Of a stretch of DNA of 64,000 nt, positions 48,036 through 57,361 are shown piece by piece (position 1 is the stretch's first letter; every line of letters starts with the position of its first letter). The stretch is from positions 2,507,459 to 2,571,458 of the forward strand of contig CP070643.1 of the NCBI GenBank assembly GCA_020354125.1, in the 5' to 3' direction. The position numbers were made by a program, and so were the translations under genes. Below the pieces are notes generated by a model, which worked only from the letters and a program-made list of their open reading frames with translations, had not been told where the DNA came from and ran no database searches. Origin of the DNA: Betaproteobacteria bacterium. Its GTDB lineage: Bacteria; Pseudomonadota; Gammaproteobacteria; Burkholderiales; Eutrophovitaceae.

Positions 48036-48212
48036 GTGCTATCTGGTTGCGCCAAAGAGCCAATGTCGCCCATCACCGACATCGAATTTTCAATTAAAAA
48101 CAGTTACTTGCCTACCGCGTTCGGTTTGATGTCGGTGAGCGGCGACTGCCCACGCGTGGTTCTGACTGAAACGATTGCTTCCTCCCACCCAGCGCCTGCT
48201 CTAGGCGCATGA

Positions 48213-48251
48213 AAAGAAAGGCCACAGCAATGCGGCCTTTCTTTCTTTTTT
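48213..48251. terminator. Probable bidirectional terminator
   Basis: Perfect arms AAAGAAAGGCC (48213-48223) and GGCCTTTCTTT (48234-48244) with T-runs on both strands (TTTCTTTTTT on the plus strand, TTTCTTTTC on the minus). It lies between two convergent genes, a small membrane protein and a FAH-family enzyme, and can serve both. Confidence 0.85.
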
Positions 48252-48406
48252 CGGTTGGTGCGTTCTCGCCAGCGATACCGGTCCGGGACATTTAATAGCA
48301 CGTGTAGTCGACAAGGTCGTGTCTGTCGCGACCAGATTCAGTGGATGACTGACCCTCATCATCTACTCCTGATCGAATACATTGCTCGCTTCATGTACCG
48401 CAGCGC
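48252..48406. other. Intergenic stretch between the terminator and the tandem array
   Basis: This part of the 460-base gap (48036-48495) holds no gene I can support. Open frames here are continuations through the downstream tandem array and have no ribosome site. Confidence 0.4.
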
Positions 48407-48470
48407 ATCGCTGCAACTCAATATCGCTGCAATTCAAAATCGCTGCTATTCAAAATCGCTGCTATTCAAA
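48407..48470. repeat. 16-bp tandem repeat, four units
   Basis: Four units of 16 bases: two close to ATCGCTGCAATTCAAA and two exactly ATCGCTGCTATTCAAA, from 48407 to 48470. The array ends 25 bases before the stop of the FAH-family gene. As 16 is not a multiple of three, the array is not coding. Confidence 0.92.
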
Positions 48471-48495
48471 ATGGCACCTTATTGGTCACAGCCAC

Positions 48496-49344
48496 TTATT
48501 CATCACGGCGTCGGACCGGATTCCACAAGTCACCCAAACCACTGATGCGGCACTGCGCCACATCACCGTCTTCAATCACTACTGCACCAGGCGTTCCGGT
48601 ACTGATGATGTCGCCCGGGAACAGCGTCGCAACATGGGAATGGAATGCAACCAGATAGAAGGGCGGGAATGCCATATTCGAAACGACATTCTCACGGTGC
48701 AGCGTGTTGTTCTTCCAGGTGCCTACTTTTAGTCCGAGCAAATCGGGAACTTCATCAGTCGTAATCAGTTCGGGGCCGAAAGAAAAGAACGTGTCGAAGT
48801 TCTTCGAGCGCGTCAGGAAGCGCGGGTTCTTCTGCAGGATATCTTCGGCCGTCATGTCGATGATCAGACAATAGCCAGCGATATACGCCTGCGCCTCATC
48901 TTCCGAAATGCGGCGACAGGTCTTGCCAATAATGACGCCGATCTCTGCCTCTGCGGTGACGCGTTGCGACTGTGGCGGCAACTCAATCACGTCTCCGGGT
49001 CCGATGATGGTGTTGTCACACTTCATGAACGAAGCGGGTTCCGTGGGGTACGGCGCGTCGAGATCCGCGGCGTGGTCACGATAGTTCAGTCCGATACCGA
49101 GAATCTTGCGCGGATGTCGGTACAGCGGCCCGAATCGCAAAGTATCTGCCCCAAGCTTCACCGGTGTCACTTCGGCGTCGGAAACAATCTCGGTCGACAG
49201 GCCCTGAACAATGATGCTGTACAAATCAGTGGGCCATGCTCTTCCCAAGTGTCCGTTGATCGCGGTAACCGGCACAATGCCTTGCGAAGTAACAACAGCC
49301 GCTTGTTCACCGGCGTGTTCGGTTCGGATCGTACAAAGACGCAT
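48496..49344 (-). CDS. Fumarylacetoacetate hydrolase (FAH) family protein
   Basis: A 282-residue FAH-family enzyme. L-G-I-G-L-N-Y-R-D-H-A is the conserved entry, and the metal ligands are in A-E-A-E-I-G-V-I-I-G and I-I-D-M-T-A-E-D. F-P-G-D-I-I-S-T-G-T-P-G closes the domain. Members cleave or decarboxylate 2-oxo acids such as acylpyruvates; the precise substrate is unknown. It is monocistronic. Confidence 0.88.
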   Translation of the reverse strand: MRLCTIRTEHAGEQAAVVTSQGIVPVTAINGHLGRAWPTDLYSIIVQGLSTEIVSDAEVTPVKLGADTLRFGPLYRHPRKILGIGLNYRDHAADLDAPYPTEPASFMKCDNTIIGPGDVIELPPQSQRVTAEAEIGVIIGKTCRRISEDEAQAYIAGYCLIIDMTAEDILQKNPRFLTRSKNFDTFFSFGPELITTDEVPDLLGLKVGTWKNNTLHRENVVSNMAFPPFYLVAFHSHVATLFPGDIISTGTPGAVVIEDGDVAQCRISGLGDLWNPVRRRDE

Positions 49345-49466
49345 GTGTCGTGTTCTCCTGCAACTAGTTTGTGCTATTACGGCCTAGCCAGCTGGCTGTG
49401 TCCGGATCGGGCTCGCCGCAATGTTCGACTTCAGCACAGGCGAGCAGACGACAGAAAGTAGTGTAC

Positions 49467-49498
49467 AAAAAAGGGGTCAGCGTGATGCTGACCCCTTT
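49467..49498 (-). terminator. Terminator after tRNA-Lys
   Basis: Arms AAAGGGGTCAGC (49470-49481) and GCTGACCCCTTT (49487-49498). On the minus strand the hairpin is followed by TTTTTT, about 8 bases after the encoded CCA of tRNA-Lys. Confidence 0.88.
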
Positions 49499-49505
49499 CA
49501 AAGAA

Positions 49506-49581
49506 TGGTAGGCGGTCGGGGGCTCGAACCCCGGACCAACGGATTAAAAGTCCGCTGCTCTACCAACTGAGCTAACCGCCC
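49506..49581 (-). tRNA. tRNA-Lys (anticodon TTT)
   Basis: A 76-base tRNA gene with encoded CCA. The acceptor strand GGGCGGT pairs with ACCGCCT (one G-T pair), the D arm contains TAGCTCAGTTGGTAGAGC, the anticodon loop CTTTTAA gives TTT and the T arm contains TTCGAGC. Confidence 0.96.
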
Positions 49582-49595
49582 AAAAAAAGACGCGC

Positions 49596-49625
49596 ATTGT
49601 AGCGGTTGGCCGCTTTCACGGTCAA
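49596..49625 (-). promoter_or_regulatory. Sigma-70 promoter of tRNA-Lys
   Basis: On the minus strand TTGACC (49625-49620) and TACAAT (49601-49596) are separated by 18 bases. Transcription would start near 49589, just before the tRNA 5' end at 49581. Confidence 0.8.
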
Positions 49626-49667
49626 CCAAGCCCCCCGCTATTGCTCGCCTTGCAGCTTGATGTTCAA

Positions 49668-50336
49668 TCAGACATACACCGTTGGATCGGCGATACCGGC
49701 ATCCTCGAAGCCCTTGCGACGGATTCGACAGGAATCACACTGGCCGCACGCCTGCCCGCCTCTGCTCGGCTGGTAACAGGAAAGTGTCTGTGACAAATCG
49801 ACACCCGCATCAACACCACGCTTGATGATCTGCGCCTTGCTCAGATCCACCAGCGGCGCGTGAATCTGCAACCGCACGCCTGCAACAGCTGCCTTGGTTG
49901 CAAGATTCGCCATCGCCTCGTAGGCCTGCAGGTATTCAGGCCGGCAGTCGGGATAACCGGAATAATCGACCGCATTAGCACCGATGAAGATATCGCTGCT
50001 ACCGAGCACCTCGGCCCAAGCAAGTGCAAGTGACAGCAAGATGGTGTTGCGCGCCGGAACATAGGTCGACGGTATGCCAGACGAAGGTGACGTTGGAACG
50101 GCGATGTTCTCGTCAGTCAGTGCCGAGCCGCCGAACGCCGTAAGATCGAGCTTGATGATTTTTTGCTCGCGCGCGCCGAGCATGGAAGCAACGCGCGCAG
50201 CGGCTTCCAATTCAACCCGATGGCGCTGGCCGTAATCGACCGAAAGCGCATAACAGTCGAACCCCGACTGGCGCGCGAGTGCCAATGTCGTAGCAGAATC
50301 AATTCCGCCGGAAACGAGTACGACCGCGGCTTTCAT
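49668..50336 (-). CDS. queC: 7-cyano-7-deazaguanine synthase QueC
   Basis: A 222-residue enzyme of queuosine synthesis. The PP-loop [11 protein letters not shown] is at residue 7, and the zinc site C-Y-x(7)-C-G-x-C-x-x-C lies near residue 195. QueE, QueD or QueF are not in this window. It follows the Tol-Pal block, as in many Gammaproteobacteria. Confidence 0.96.
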   Translation of the reverse strand: MKAAVVLVSGGIDSATTLALARQSGFDCYALSVDYGQRHRVELEAAARVASMLGAREQKIIKLDLTAFGGSALTDENIAVPTSPSSGIPSTYVPARNTILLSLALAWAEVLGSSDIFIGANAVDYSGYPDCRPEYLQAYEAMANLATKAAVAGVRLQIHAPLVDLSKAQIIKRGVDAGVDLSQTLSCYQPSRGGQACGQCDSCRIRRKGFEDAGIADPTVYV

Positions 50337-50472
50337 GAACGGATGCCAACAGTGAAAGGTAGGTTGCGCCGAGCCGAAAGAACGAACCCGACAACAGCGC
50401 CAAGTGAAGTAAAGACACCATCATCGTCGAGGACAAAACTAGGAGACACGTGCCAGGCCGGTGTGAAACGGA

Positions 50473-51363
50473 TTACGGCAAGCGCTTGAGACGTTCCTGC
50501 GCGTTCTTCGCCGCCCGCGAGTCAGGGTAGGTGGCGATCAACTTCTCCCACGTGTCACGCGCTGCAGGGGCGTCCTCCAGCCCGATAAACGCACTGCCCA
50601 TATTGAGCATTGCATCAGCCGCTTTGGCGCTATTCGGGTACTTGGCGATCAATTCTTTTTGCGCATCGATCGCATTACGGTAGGCACGTAACTGATAGTA
50701 CGCATCACCGGTCCAGTACTGCGCATTCACCGCCAACGGGTGCTGGGGATACTGTTGTGCGACGTGCTGAAACGCAGCAATGGCATCCTGGTATTCACCA
50801 GCACGGTACTTCGCCATCGCAGCCTCATAGGCGCGTAACACCGCCAGGTTCGTCTCCCGGTCGTCTGGCGACGCCGACGTCACCGGCGACGGGATAGAAC
50901 CGGTCGCTGCCGACTGTTCCAGCCTCTCAACACGGGTCTGCAAATCAGACAACGTGCCGGTCGTTTTCTTGGTTTCGTCCAGTATTTCTGTATTGGACGA
51001 CTCGAGCCGTCGTAAGCGCGTATCGAGGTCGAGGTACATATCTTTCTGACGCTTGTCGGCATTGCGAATACTATTACTCAGTTCCTCGACTTTGCCGCGC
51101 AGCTTGTTCAGCTCCCGGTTCAAGCCTTCGAGCTGATTCATCAGTTGCACCATTGCACGGGCATCGGGCCGTGGCGCTTCCGCCTGAGCAATCAGGATCG
51201 CATCAGTTGTTCCTAAAGTCACAGTCGAAGGTGGTGTCGTCTCCAAAGAATCCCCCAATGCAGAGGGCAGCACGATCAGCGATGCGGTTGCAAATACCGT
51301 CGCGGTCAGCACGCCCCGGCGCGACGGATGACAGCTTGTTAGCAATCGGAGAAAGGAGTTCAT
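50473..51363 (-). CDS. cpoB: Cell division coordinator CpoB (YbgF)
   Basis: A 296-residue periplasmic protein. I use ATG 51363; a GTG nine bases upstream is the alternative. After a signal-like hydrophobic N-terminus comes a short coiled coil (residues 65-120, M-N-Q-L-E-G-L-N-R-E-L-N-K-L) and a C-terminal TPR domain (A-Y-Y-Q-L-R-A-Y-R-N-A-I). It coordinates peptidoglycan synthesis with Tol-mediated outer-membrane constriction. Confidence 0.93.
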   Translation of the reverse strand: MNSFLRLLTSCHPSRRGVLTATVFATASLIVLPSALGDSLETTPPSTVTLGTTDAILIAQAEAPRPDARAMVQLMNQLEGLNRELNKLRGKVEELSNSIRNADKRQKDMYLDLDTRLRRLESSNTEILDETKKTTGTLSDLQTRVERLEQSAATGSIPSPVTSASPDDRETNLAVLRAYEAAMAKYRAGEYQDAIAAFQHVAQQYPQHPLAVNAQYWTGDAYYQLRAYRNAIDAQKELIAKYPNSAKAADAMLNMGSAFIGLEDAPAARDTWEKLIATYPDSRAAKNAQERLKRLP

Positions 51364-51466
51364 TGCAGGCACTGACAGTTGCTTTCGCCGGTCACTGCAT
51401 AATTTTCCCAGTCACGGTACGACAGGACATGCACGGTGCGGCAATCACGCACACACCAACGAATCA

Positions 51467-52162
51467 TCAGGGTTGGTCGACGTAGACAATATCGCTGCGA
51501 CGATTCTGCGACCAGCTTGCTTCATCCTGGCCGAAGGCAACCGGCCGCTCCGCACCGAAACTGACTGTTTCAATACGGTTTTCCTCTACGCCGAGCAGGG
51601 TCATAGCTCGCTTGACACTTTCGGCACGGCGTTGACCCAGCGCAAGGTTGTACTCGCGGCTGCCCCGGTCGTCGCAGTTACCCTCGACCTTGATTCTCAG
51701 CTCAGGGTTGGTCAGCAGAAAGTTGGCATGCGCCTCAATGATCGGTACGTATTCTTCCTTGATGTCGTAACGGTCGAAGTCGTAATAGATGCTGCGCTCG
51801 GCGAGTGGGCTACCCGGCTCGTTGAGTTGCAACCATGGATCATCTTGCGTTTGGGTGTCGCCAAACCCTTCGTCAGACAACGGCCGAATGACCGGTTCGT
51901 CCAAGCCGCCTGCTTGCTGGTCGGCCATTTCCATCTCGTCGGCCATTTCCTGCCGCCTTTGCTGTTCCTCGAGCTGGCGCCGCAGCTCTTCCTGCTCCCG
52001 CTGGATCTGAGCCTGCTTCTCCGCTTCGGCACGTTCGAGTTCGGCCTGACTTTGTGATTCCTCGAATATATCGCGCTGCTCGATTTCGGCAGTCTGTTGC
52101 CCCTGACCCGCACAACCAACAATCAAGAAAGCGACACTAAAGGCAATGATTACCTTGTTCAT
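51467..52162 (-). CDS. pal: Peptidoglycan-associated lipoprotein Pal
   Basis: A 231-residue lipoprotein with lipobox L-I-V-G-C at residue 17. An unusually long Glu/Gln/Arg-rich coiled-coil linker (about residues 25-85) precedes the OmpA-like domain (Y-Y-D-F-D, N-C-D-D-R-G-S-R-E-Y-N-L-A-L-G-Q-R-R-A). E. coli Pal has 173 residues, so the linker is the difference. It overlaps tolB by 4 bases. Confidence 0.94.
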   Translation of the reverse strand: MNKVIIAFSVAFLIVGCAGQGQQTAEIEQRDIFEESQSQAELERAEAEKQAQIQREQEELRRQLEEQQRRQEMADEMEMADQQAGGLDEPVIRPLSDEGFGDTQTQDDPWLQLNEPGSPLAERSIYYDFDRYDIKEEYVPIIEAHANFLLTNPELRIKVEGNCDDRGSREYNLALGQRRAESVKRAMTLLGVEENRIETVSFGAERPVAFGQDEASWSQNRRSDIVYVDQP

Positions 52163-53475
52163 TCAGGTGACTCCTTTCGGCGATTGTTCAACAGCGGCCC
52201 CCATGCAGGTTCACGAATATCTCCGGCCTGTGCGGTGATTCTTTGCTTTACCCGACCGTCGCTCGAGACGGCGGCTAATATACCACGCCCCTTACGCTCA
52301 GAAGCGTAGAGAATCATCTTTCCATTCGGTGCAAAGGTCGGCGACTGATCCAGCCTTCCCGAGGTGAGAATCTGCACTTGTCCCGTGGCAATGTCCTGGA
52401 CGGCAACATTGAACCGTCTCTGGTTACGGTGAATGAAAACAAAGGATTTGCCGTCCGGGCTATGTCGCGGCGTTACGTTGTAGCCACCTTCAAAGGTCAT
52501 GCGTCGCGGGTCGCCGCTGCCATCCACCCGCATACGATAGATCTGCGGACTGCCTGCCCGATCGGAGGTAAACAACAGATATCTTCCGTCCGGAGAGAAG
52601 TTCGGTTCCGTATCGATTGACTGGCTGTAAGTCAACCGCCTGGCACCCGTGCCGTCGGCGTTGATCAAGTAAATTTGCGACACGCCGTCTTTGGTCAGCG
52701 TCACCGCTAGCCGTTTGCCATCAGGCGACCAGGCCGGCGCCGAATTGGAGCCTGAAAAGGCAGCCAGAACCTTGCGGCTGCCATCGAACACGTTGAGCAC
52801 ATAGATGATCGCCTTGCGTTTCTCGAATGAAACGTATGCAACACGCGTGCCGTCCGGTGACCATTGGGGCGAAATAATCGGCTCATCGTAGCGATGCACA
52901 ACCTGCGGGTTATAGCCATCGGCGTCGGCGATCTGCAGTTCGAACGTTTCGCCTCTCTTTACCACGTAGCTAATCTTGGTCGAGAAGGCACCGACGTCCC
53001 CGGTCAATTTCTCGTAGATGAGGTCAGATATCTTGTGCGCCGTGGCCCGCAACTGGCGCGAATCAACCAGGAACGAGAAACCGAGCGACTGAGCCTCACT
53101 GCCCACGTCGAACATGCGAAATCGCACTTCGACTTTCCCGCCAGGTCGCGGCACAACGTCGCCAATCACCAGATTCTGCGCGCCTTCACTGCGCCAATAG
53201 GCATAATCCACGTCCTTGACCTGCGTCGGGAACGGTCGCTTGCTGCCTACGGCACCAAGGCGAAACAGGCCGCTACGACGTAGATCAGCCGAGACGATCT
53301 GGCTGATTTTCTGCTCGTATCTTTGTTCGTTACCAAGCGGCAATACCGTGATCGGGATCTGGCTCGCGCCACCTCCAATTACATCAATGGTCAACTGAGC
53401 TTGAGCCGGCAGCGAGCCGACCAGCAACAGCACCGCAAGGATCCATGTTTTCACCATTCTCAAACTGCGCATCAC
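52159..53475 (-). CDS. tolB: Tol-Pal system protein TolB
   Basis: A 438-residue periplasmic protein with a signal peptide, an N-terminal mixed domain and a six-bladed beta-propeller with repeats such as P-x-W-S-P-D-G-x-R-x-A-Y-V-S and F-S-P-D-G-R-Y-L-L-F-T-S-D-R-A-G. It shuttles between Pal and TolA. It lies in the canonical position after tolA. Confidence 0.96.
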   Translation of the reverse strand: MMRSLRMVKTWILAVLLLVGSLPAQAQLTIDVIGGGASQIPITVLPLGNEQRYEQKISQIVSADLRRSGLFRLGAVGSKRPFPTQVKDVDYAYWRSEGAQNLVIGDVVPRPGGKVEVRFRMFDVGSEAQSLGFSFLVDSRQLRATAHKISDLIYEKLTGDVGAFSTKISYVVKRGETFELQIADADGYNPQVVHRYDEPIISPQWSPDGTRVAYVSFEKRKAIIYVLNVFDGSRKVLAAFSGSNSAPAWSPDGKRLAVTLTKDGVSQIYLINADGTGARRLTYSQSIDTEPNFSPDGRYLLFTSDRAGSPQIYRMRVDGSGDPRRMTFEGGYNVTPRHSPDGKSFVFIHRNQRRFNVAVQDIATGQVQILTSGRLDQSPTFAPNGKMILYASERKGRGILAAVSSDGRVKQRITAQAGDIREPAWGPLLNNRRKESPE

Positions 53476-53477
53476 AC

Positions 53478-54698
53478 TTACTCTCTGGGACGGAAAGACA
53501 GATTAAACTTTCTGAAATACCGCTGGAAAAGCGGATCGGCCGGTTCCGGCACCGGTAATGGCTGTGCCGCCATGATAGCCCTGCGCACCGCATCGTCGTA
53601 GGCCTCGACACCGCTTGATTTTTTCAGCCTCGCTTCAAGAACATCACCGCCCGGCAACAGTACGACCTCATATACCGCTTCCGGATTGCCTTTCATATCA
53701 GGTGGCAATCTGACCTTGCCACGCACTTTTGCCTGAATTTTCGCAATGTAGTTATTGACCAGCGCCTGCTCCCTTCTCTGGGCTTCCGCCGCCGCGCGTT
53801 CTTTCGCTTCTCGCTCGCGCCGGATCTGCTCCTGTCGTGCCAGTTCCTCCTGGCGTCTTTTCTCCGCCGCTTCGCGCTCCAGCCTGAGGCGCTCTTGTTC
53901 GGCGCGGCGCTGCTGCTCTTCAATGCGCAACTGTTCGGCGCGCTGCTCTTCCTCGATCCGCCGGCGCTCCGCCTCGATGCGCTGGCGCTCTTCCTCGGCT
54001 TTCTTTCGCTCCTCTTCGAGGCGACGCTTCTCTTCTTCAGCCCTCTTTCGCTCCTCTTCGAGGCGACGCTGCTCTTCCTCGGCCTTCTTTCGCTCCTCTT
54101 CCAGCCTGCGCTTCTCTTCTTCGAGCCGGCGTTGTTCTTCCTCGCGCCGACGTCTTTCTTCTTCTTCCTTGCGCTTTCGTTCTTCTTCGAGCCGCCGTTT
54201 CTCTTCTTCCTCCTTGAGCCGTTGCGCTTCGGCCAGCCGTAGTCTTTCCTCCTCGGCCGCCTTCAGCTCTTCCTGACGTTTGAGTTCCGCCTCGCGTTCC
54301 TTGCGCTGTTTTTCCTTCAGTTCGATATCGGCCTGGCTCGGTTTGGGCGGCTCCGCCGCCGGCTGTACTGGTGCCGGCTTCGGCGCCGGACGGGGTGGTT
54401 CGACCGCAGCCTGCGTCGGCACCGGCTCGGGTTTGACAGGCTCCGGTTCAGGCTCTGCTTTGGGTTCCGGTTTGGGCTCAGGTTTAGGTTTCGGTTCAGG
54501 CTTTGGTTTGGGTTTTGGCGCAGGTTCGGGCTTTGCCTTGGCTTCAGGTACAGGCGCTTCCCAGTACTCGACGAACACCGGGTCGACCTGCTCCTTTTGC
54601 CAGCTGATGCCAAAGAACAACAAACCAAAGAAGAGGGCGTGGACAAAGACGGCGAGCAGACCTGAAGCCACTCGTCCCGGCTCAGGTACCGTTTGCAT
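53478..54698 (-). CDS. tolA: Cell envelope protein TolA
   Basis: A 406-residue protein. One N-terminal membrane helix (residues 12-32) is followed by a Pro-Lys-Pro-Glu-rich spacer (about 50-120), a long R/E/K helix built of R-L-E-E-E-R-K-K-A-E-E-E type repeats (about 120-310) and a TonB-like C-terminal domain (V-R-L-P-P-D-M, then V-Y-E-V-V-L-L-P-G-G). It connects the TolQR motor with TolB and Pal. It shares its start base region with the tolR stop. Confidence 0.95.
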   Translation of the reverse strand: MQTVPEPGRVASGLLAVFVHALFFGLLFFGISWQKEQVDPVFVEYWEAPVPEAKAKPEPAPKPKPKPEPKPKPEPKPEPKAEPEPEPVKPEPVPTQAAVEPPRPAPKPAPVQPAAEPPKPSQADIELKEKQRKEREAELKRQEELKAAEEERLRLAEAQRLKEEEEKRRLEEERKRKEEEERRRREEEQRRLEEEKRRLEEERKKAEEEQRRLEEERKRAEEEKRRLEEERKKAEEERQRIEAERRRIEEEQRAEQLRIEEQQRRAEQERLRLEREAAEKRRQEELARQEQIRREREAKERAAAEAQRREQALVNNYIAKIQAKVRGKVRLPPDMKGNPEAVYEVVLLPGGDVLEARLKKSSGVEAYDDAVRRAIMAAQPLPVPEPADPLFQRYFRKFNLSFRPRE

Positions 54699-55114
54699 CA
54701 GCTTTTCGGCACTGCCATCAGGCCAACCCGCTGCACCTGCAATTTCTGCAGCAGATCCATCACTTCCATCACCTTTTCGTAGCGGACGCTCTTGTCAGCG
54801 GAGATCAGCACCGGCTGTTCCGGCTTCGTCTCCTGCTTGGACTGAATCACCTCAATAAGTTCCTGCTTGGAGACGGCACGCGATGCGCGCGATCGATCGC
54901 GGTCGATATAGGACAGTGTGCCGTCAGCACGAATAGTGACCTCGAGTGGCCGGACCGGAGGCCGCCCTGCCTCACCAATGGTAGGCAGCTCGACCACACC
55001 CGGATTGAGCAGTGGTGCCGTCACCATGAAGATCACCAAAAGAACCAGCATGACATCAATGTATGGCACGACATTGATCTGGTTCATCAGCCGGCGTTGT
55101 CGCCGCACCGCCAT
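54698..55114 (-). CDS. tolR: Tol-Pal system motor protein TolR
   Basis: A 138-residue ExbD-type protein. One N-terminal helix contains the proton-carrying Asp (V-P-Y-I-D-V-M-L-V-L-L-V-I-F-M), followed by a periplasmic domain (I-S-A-D-K-x-V-x-Y). Adjacent tolQ and tolA share its strand with one-base or overlapping spacing. Confidence 0.96.
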   Translation of the reverse strand: MAVRRQRRLMNQINVVPYIDVMLVLLVIFMVTAPLLNPGVVELPTIGEAGRPPVRPLEVTIRADGTLSYIDRDRSRASRAVSKQELIEVIQSKQETKPEQPVLISADKSVRYEKVMEVMDLLQKLQVQRVGLMAVPKS

Positions 55115-55115
55115 C

Positions 55116-55838
55116 TCAGTGCTCCTCCTGTTCCATGTCCGGCCCCTGTGGCGTGGACGGGAAATTCACCTGCCGCTGAAGAATGTTGGAAAACTCTTCC
55201 ATGAAGCTGTCGTAACGCGTCGACAGGCGCTCGATATGGCGAACGTAATGATTGAACGCAACGACCGCCGGTATTGCCGCAAACAAACCCATGGCAGTCG
55301 CAACCAGGGCTTCGGCGATTCCGGGCGCGACTTGCGCAAGCGTAGCCTGGCCAACATTTGCCAGGCCGCGAAACGCGTTCATGATGCCCCACACCGTCCC
55401 AAACAGCCCGATATAAGGGCTCACCGAACCGACCGTGGCCAAATAAGACAAATGCGATTCAAGATAGTCGAGCTCGCGCTGATAGGTCGCACGCATGGCC
55501 CGGCGCGTGCCGTCCATCAGCACTGGCAAACTGATACCGGGCTGCTTGCGTAACTTTACGAACTCACGAAATCCCGATTCGAATATTCGTTCGAGGCTTC
55601 CGGCGTCGTTGCGACTGGATACCGCCGCCTGATATAGCGTGCCCAGGTCGGCGCCACTCCAGAAGCTGCGCTCGAACTCGTCGGCGCGGCGCAGTGCATC
55701 GCGTATAACAAACGTTTTTCGAAAAATAAACCACCAGGAGACGAGCGACATCCCCAATAGCAATGCCATGACCAGTTGCACGAGCACGCTCGCATTGCTG
55801 ATCAAAGAAAGCAGTGACATATCTTCGGTGACGTTCAT
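55116..55838 (-). CDS. tolQ: Tol-Pal system motor protein TolQ
   Basis: A 240-residue MotA/TolQ/ExbB protein. I start at ATG 55838 (M-N-V-T-E-D-M-S-L-L), preceded by GAGGAAA; an upstream in-frame extension overlaps ybgC. Three helices are visible, including T-V-G-S-V-S-P-Y-I-G-L-F-G-T-V-W-G-I and A-L-V-A-T-A-M-G-L-F-A-A-I-P-A-V. It forms the proton channel with TolR. Confidence 0.96.
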   Translation of the reverse strand: MNVTEDMSLLSLISNASVLVQLVMALLLGMSLVSWWFIFRKTFVIRDALRRADEFERSFWSGADLGTLYQAAVSSRNDAGSLERIFESGFREFVKLRKQPGISLPVLMDGTRRAMRATYQRELDYLESHLSYLATVGSVSPYIGLFGTVWGIMNAFRGLANVGQATLAQVAPGIAEALVATAMGLFAAIPAVVAFNHYVRHIERLSTRYDSFMEEFSNILQRQVNFPSTPQGPDMEQEEH

Positions 55839-55854
55839 TACTTTGATTTCCTCA

Positions 55855-56310
55855 TCATCCTGTTGGTATCGGTTTGTTAGTATCGGTCGCGTTGCTGAAG
55901 GCCGCACCGATTTCCTTTGGCAAAGGCTGTGGACGAAAATTTCCGCTCTCCACGCACGCCAGATTGACGCTTGCTCGCACTAACGTCGCGTCGCCGCAAC
56001 TCACCTCTTGTGCGAGTGTCACCTGCGCACGCCCTACCTGGGTTATTGCAACACTGACGTCAACCAGGTCGTCGAGCCGGGCCGGCCGAACGAACTTCAG
56101 TTCCATACCGCGCACGATGAACAACACACCGAATCGCCGTTTGAGTTGATGCTGCTCGAATCCGAGATGCCGAAGCCATTCGGTCCGTGCCCGTTCGAGA
56201 AAATTCAGATAGGTGCCGTGATACACGACTTCGCCAGCATCGGTGTCCTGGAAATACACCCGTATGGCGATTGAAAACTCGATCTCAGTTCTCCTGCCAC
56301 AATTCGCCAT
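55855..56310 (-). CDS. ybgC: Acyl-CoA thioesterase YbgC
   Basis: A hotdog-fold thioesterase of about 151 residues. Start at ATG 56310, with GGAG just before it and overlapping the ruvB end. The catalytic region [18 protein letters not shown] is clear. The C-terminal end [10 protein letters not shown] is encoded by two 14-base near-copies. It heads the tol operon. Confidence 0.93.
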   Translation of the reverse strand: MANCGRRTEIEFSIAIRVYFQDTDAGEVVYHGTYLNFLERARTEWLRHLGFEQHQLKRRFGVLFIVRGMELKFVRPARLDDLVDVSVAITQVGRAQVTLAQEVSCGDATLVRASVNLACVESGNFRPQPLPKEIGAAFSNATDTNKPIPTG

Positions 56311-57325
56311 TGGCTCCGGAAGCCGGGGCACGCAGTCCGAAGTGACGATAGGTGACCGCCGTGGCAATGCGACCGCGCGGCGTTCGCTGCAAATACCCCT
56401 GCTGAATCAAAAACGGTTCGAGCACATCTTCGATGGTGTCGCGGGCCTCACCGATCGCTGCGGCAAGATTATCGATCCCAACAGGTCCGCCGTTGAACTT
56501 TTCCATGATCGCCAGCAGCAGTTTGCGATCCATGACATCGAGTCCGAGCACGTCAACGTCGAGCATACCGAGCGCGGCGTGCGCCGTTTCGCGATCCACT
56601 ACTCCGCGGGCTTTCACCTCGGCATAATCGCGCACGCGCCGCAGCAAGCGGTTGGCGACACGAGGCGTGCCGCGAGAGCGCGACGCAATCTCCACTGCGC
56701 CAGCGTAATTGATTTCGACCTTCAGCAGGCCGGCTGAGCGTTGCACAATCTGCTGCAATTCTTCGGCCGTGTAAAACTCCAAGCGGGCAACGATGCCAAA
56801 TCGATCACGCAGCGGATTGGTCAGCATGCCGGCACGCGTCGTCGCACCGACCAAAGTAAACGGCGGCAAGTCGAGCTTGACCGATCGCGCTGCCGGGCCT
56901 TCGCCAATGACGATATCGATTTGGTAATCCTCGAGTGCCGGGTAGAGGATCTCCTCAACCACCGGCGACAGTCGATGAATCTCGTCGATGAACAGCACAT
57001 CGTTGGGTTCAAGATTGGTCAGCAATGCCGCCAGGTCGCCCGGGCGTTCCAGTACCGGTCCGGACGTCTGGCGCACGTTGACACCCATCTCGCGGCCGAT
57101 GATATGCGCCAACGTCGTCTTGCCAAGACCGGGAGGGCCGAACAACAGCACGTGGTCAAGCGCTTCGCGGCGTCGACGCGCTGCTTCGATAAAGATCCCC
57201 AGTTGGGAACGGATCTTCTCCTGACCGACGTAGTCTTCAAGCTGCCTCGGGCGCAGCGCCCGTTCCATCACCTCTTCATCAGAAGAGATCGGCGCTGGAG
57301 CGATCAGACGATCAGTTTCGATCAT
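56285..57325 (-). CDS. ruvB: Holliday junction helicase subunit RuvB
   Basis: A 346-residue AAA+ motor for branch migration. Start at ATG 57325 (M-I-E-T-D-R-L-I), the usual N-terminus. Walker [10 protein letters not shown], Walker [10 protein letters not shown], sensor G-A-T-T-R-A-G and the C-terminal winged helix ([10 protein letters not shown]) are all present. It is separated from ruvA by the DUF2059-like gene. Confidence 0.96.
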   Translation of the reverse strand: MIETDRLIAPAPISSDEEVMERALRPRQLEDYVGQEKIRSQLGIFIEAARRRREALDHVLLFGPPGLGKTTLAHIIGREMGVNVRQTSGPVLERPGDLAALLTNLEPNDVLFIDEIHRLSPVVEEILYPALEDYQIDIVIGEGPAARSVKLDLPPFTLVGATTRAGMLTNPLRDRFGIVARLEFYTAEELQQIVQRSAGLLKVEINYAGAVEIASRSRGTPRVANRLLRRVRDYAEVKARGVVDRETAHAALGMLDVDVLGLDVMDRKLLLAIMEKFNGGPVGIDNLAAAIGEARDTIEDVLEPFLIQQGYLQRTPRGRIATAVTYRHFGLRAPASGANGELWQEN

Positions 57326-57361
57326 TCCCGCGGTAAAAGACTTTCGAGCAAGCAAAAAGTC

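Noticed and set aside
48407..48470. CRISPR array
   Set aside because: The 16-base units are directly adjacent with no spacers, and no cas genes are in the window.
53755..54858. Long Ser/Arg/Leu-rich open frames opposite tolA
   Set aside because: They are antisense readings of the repetitive tolA coding sequence, with no ribosome sites.
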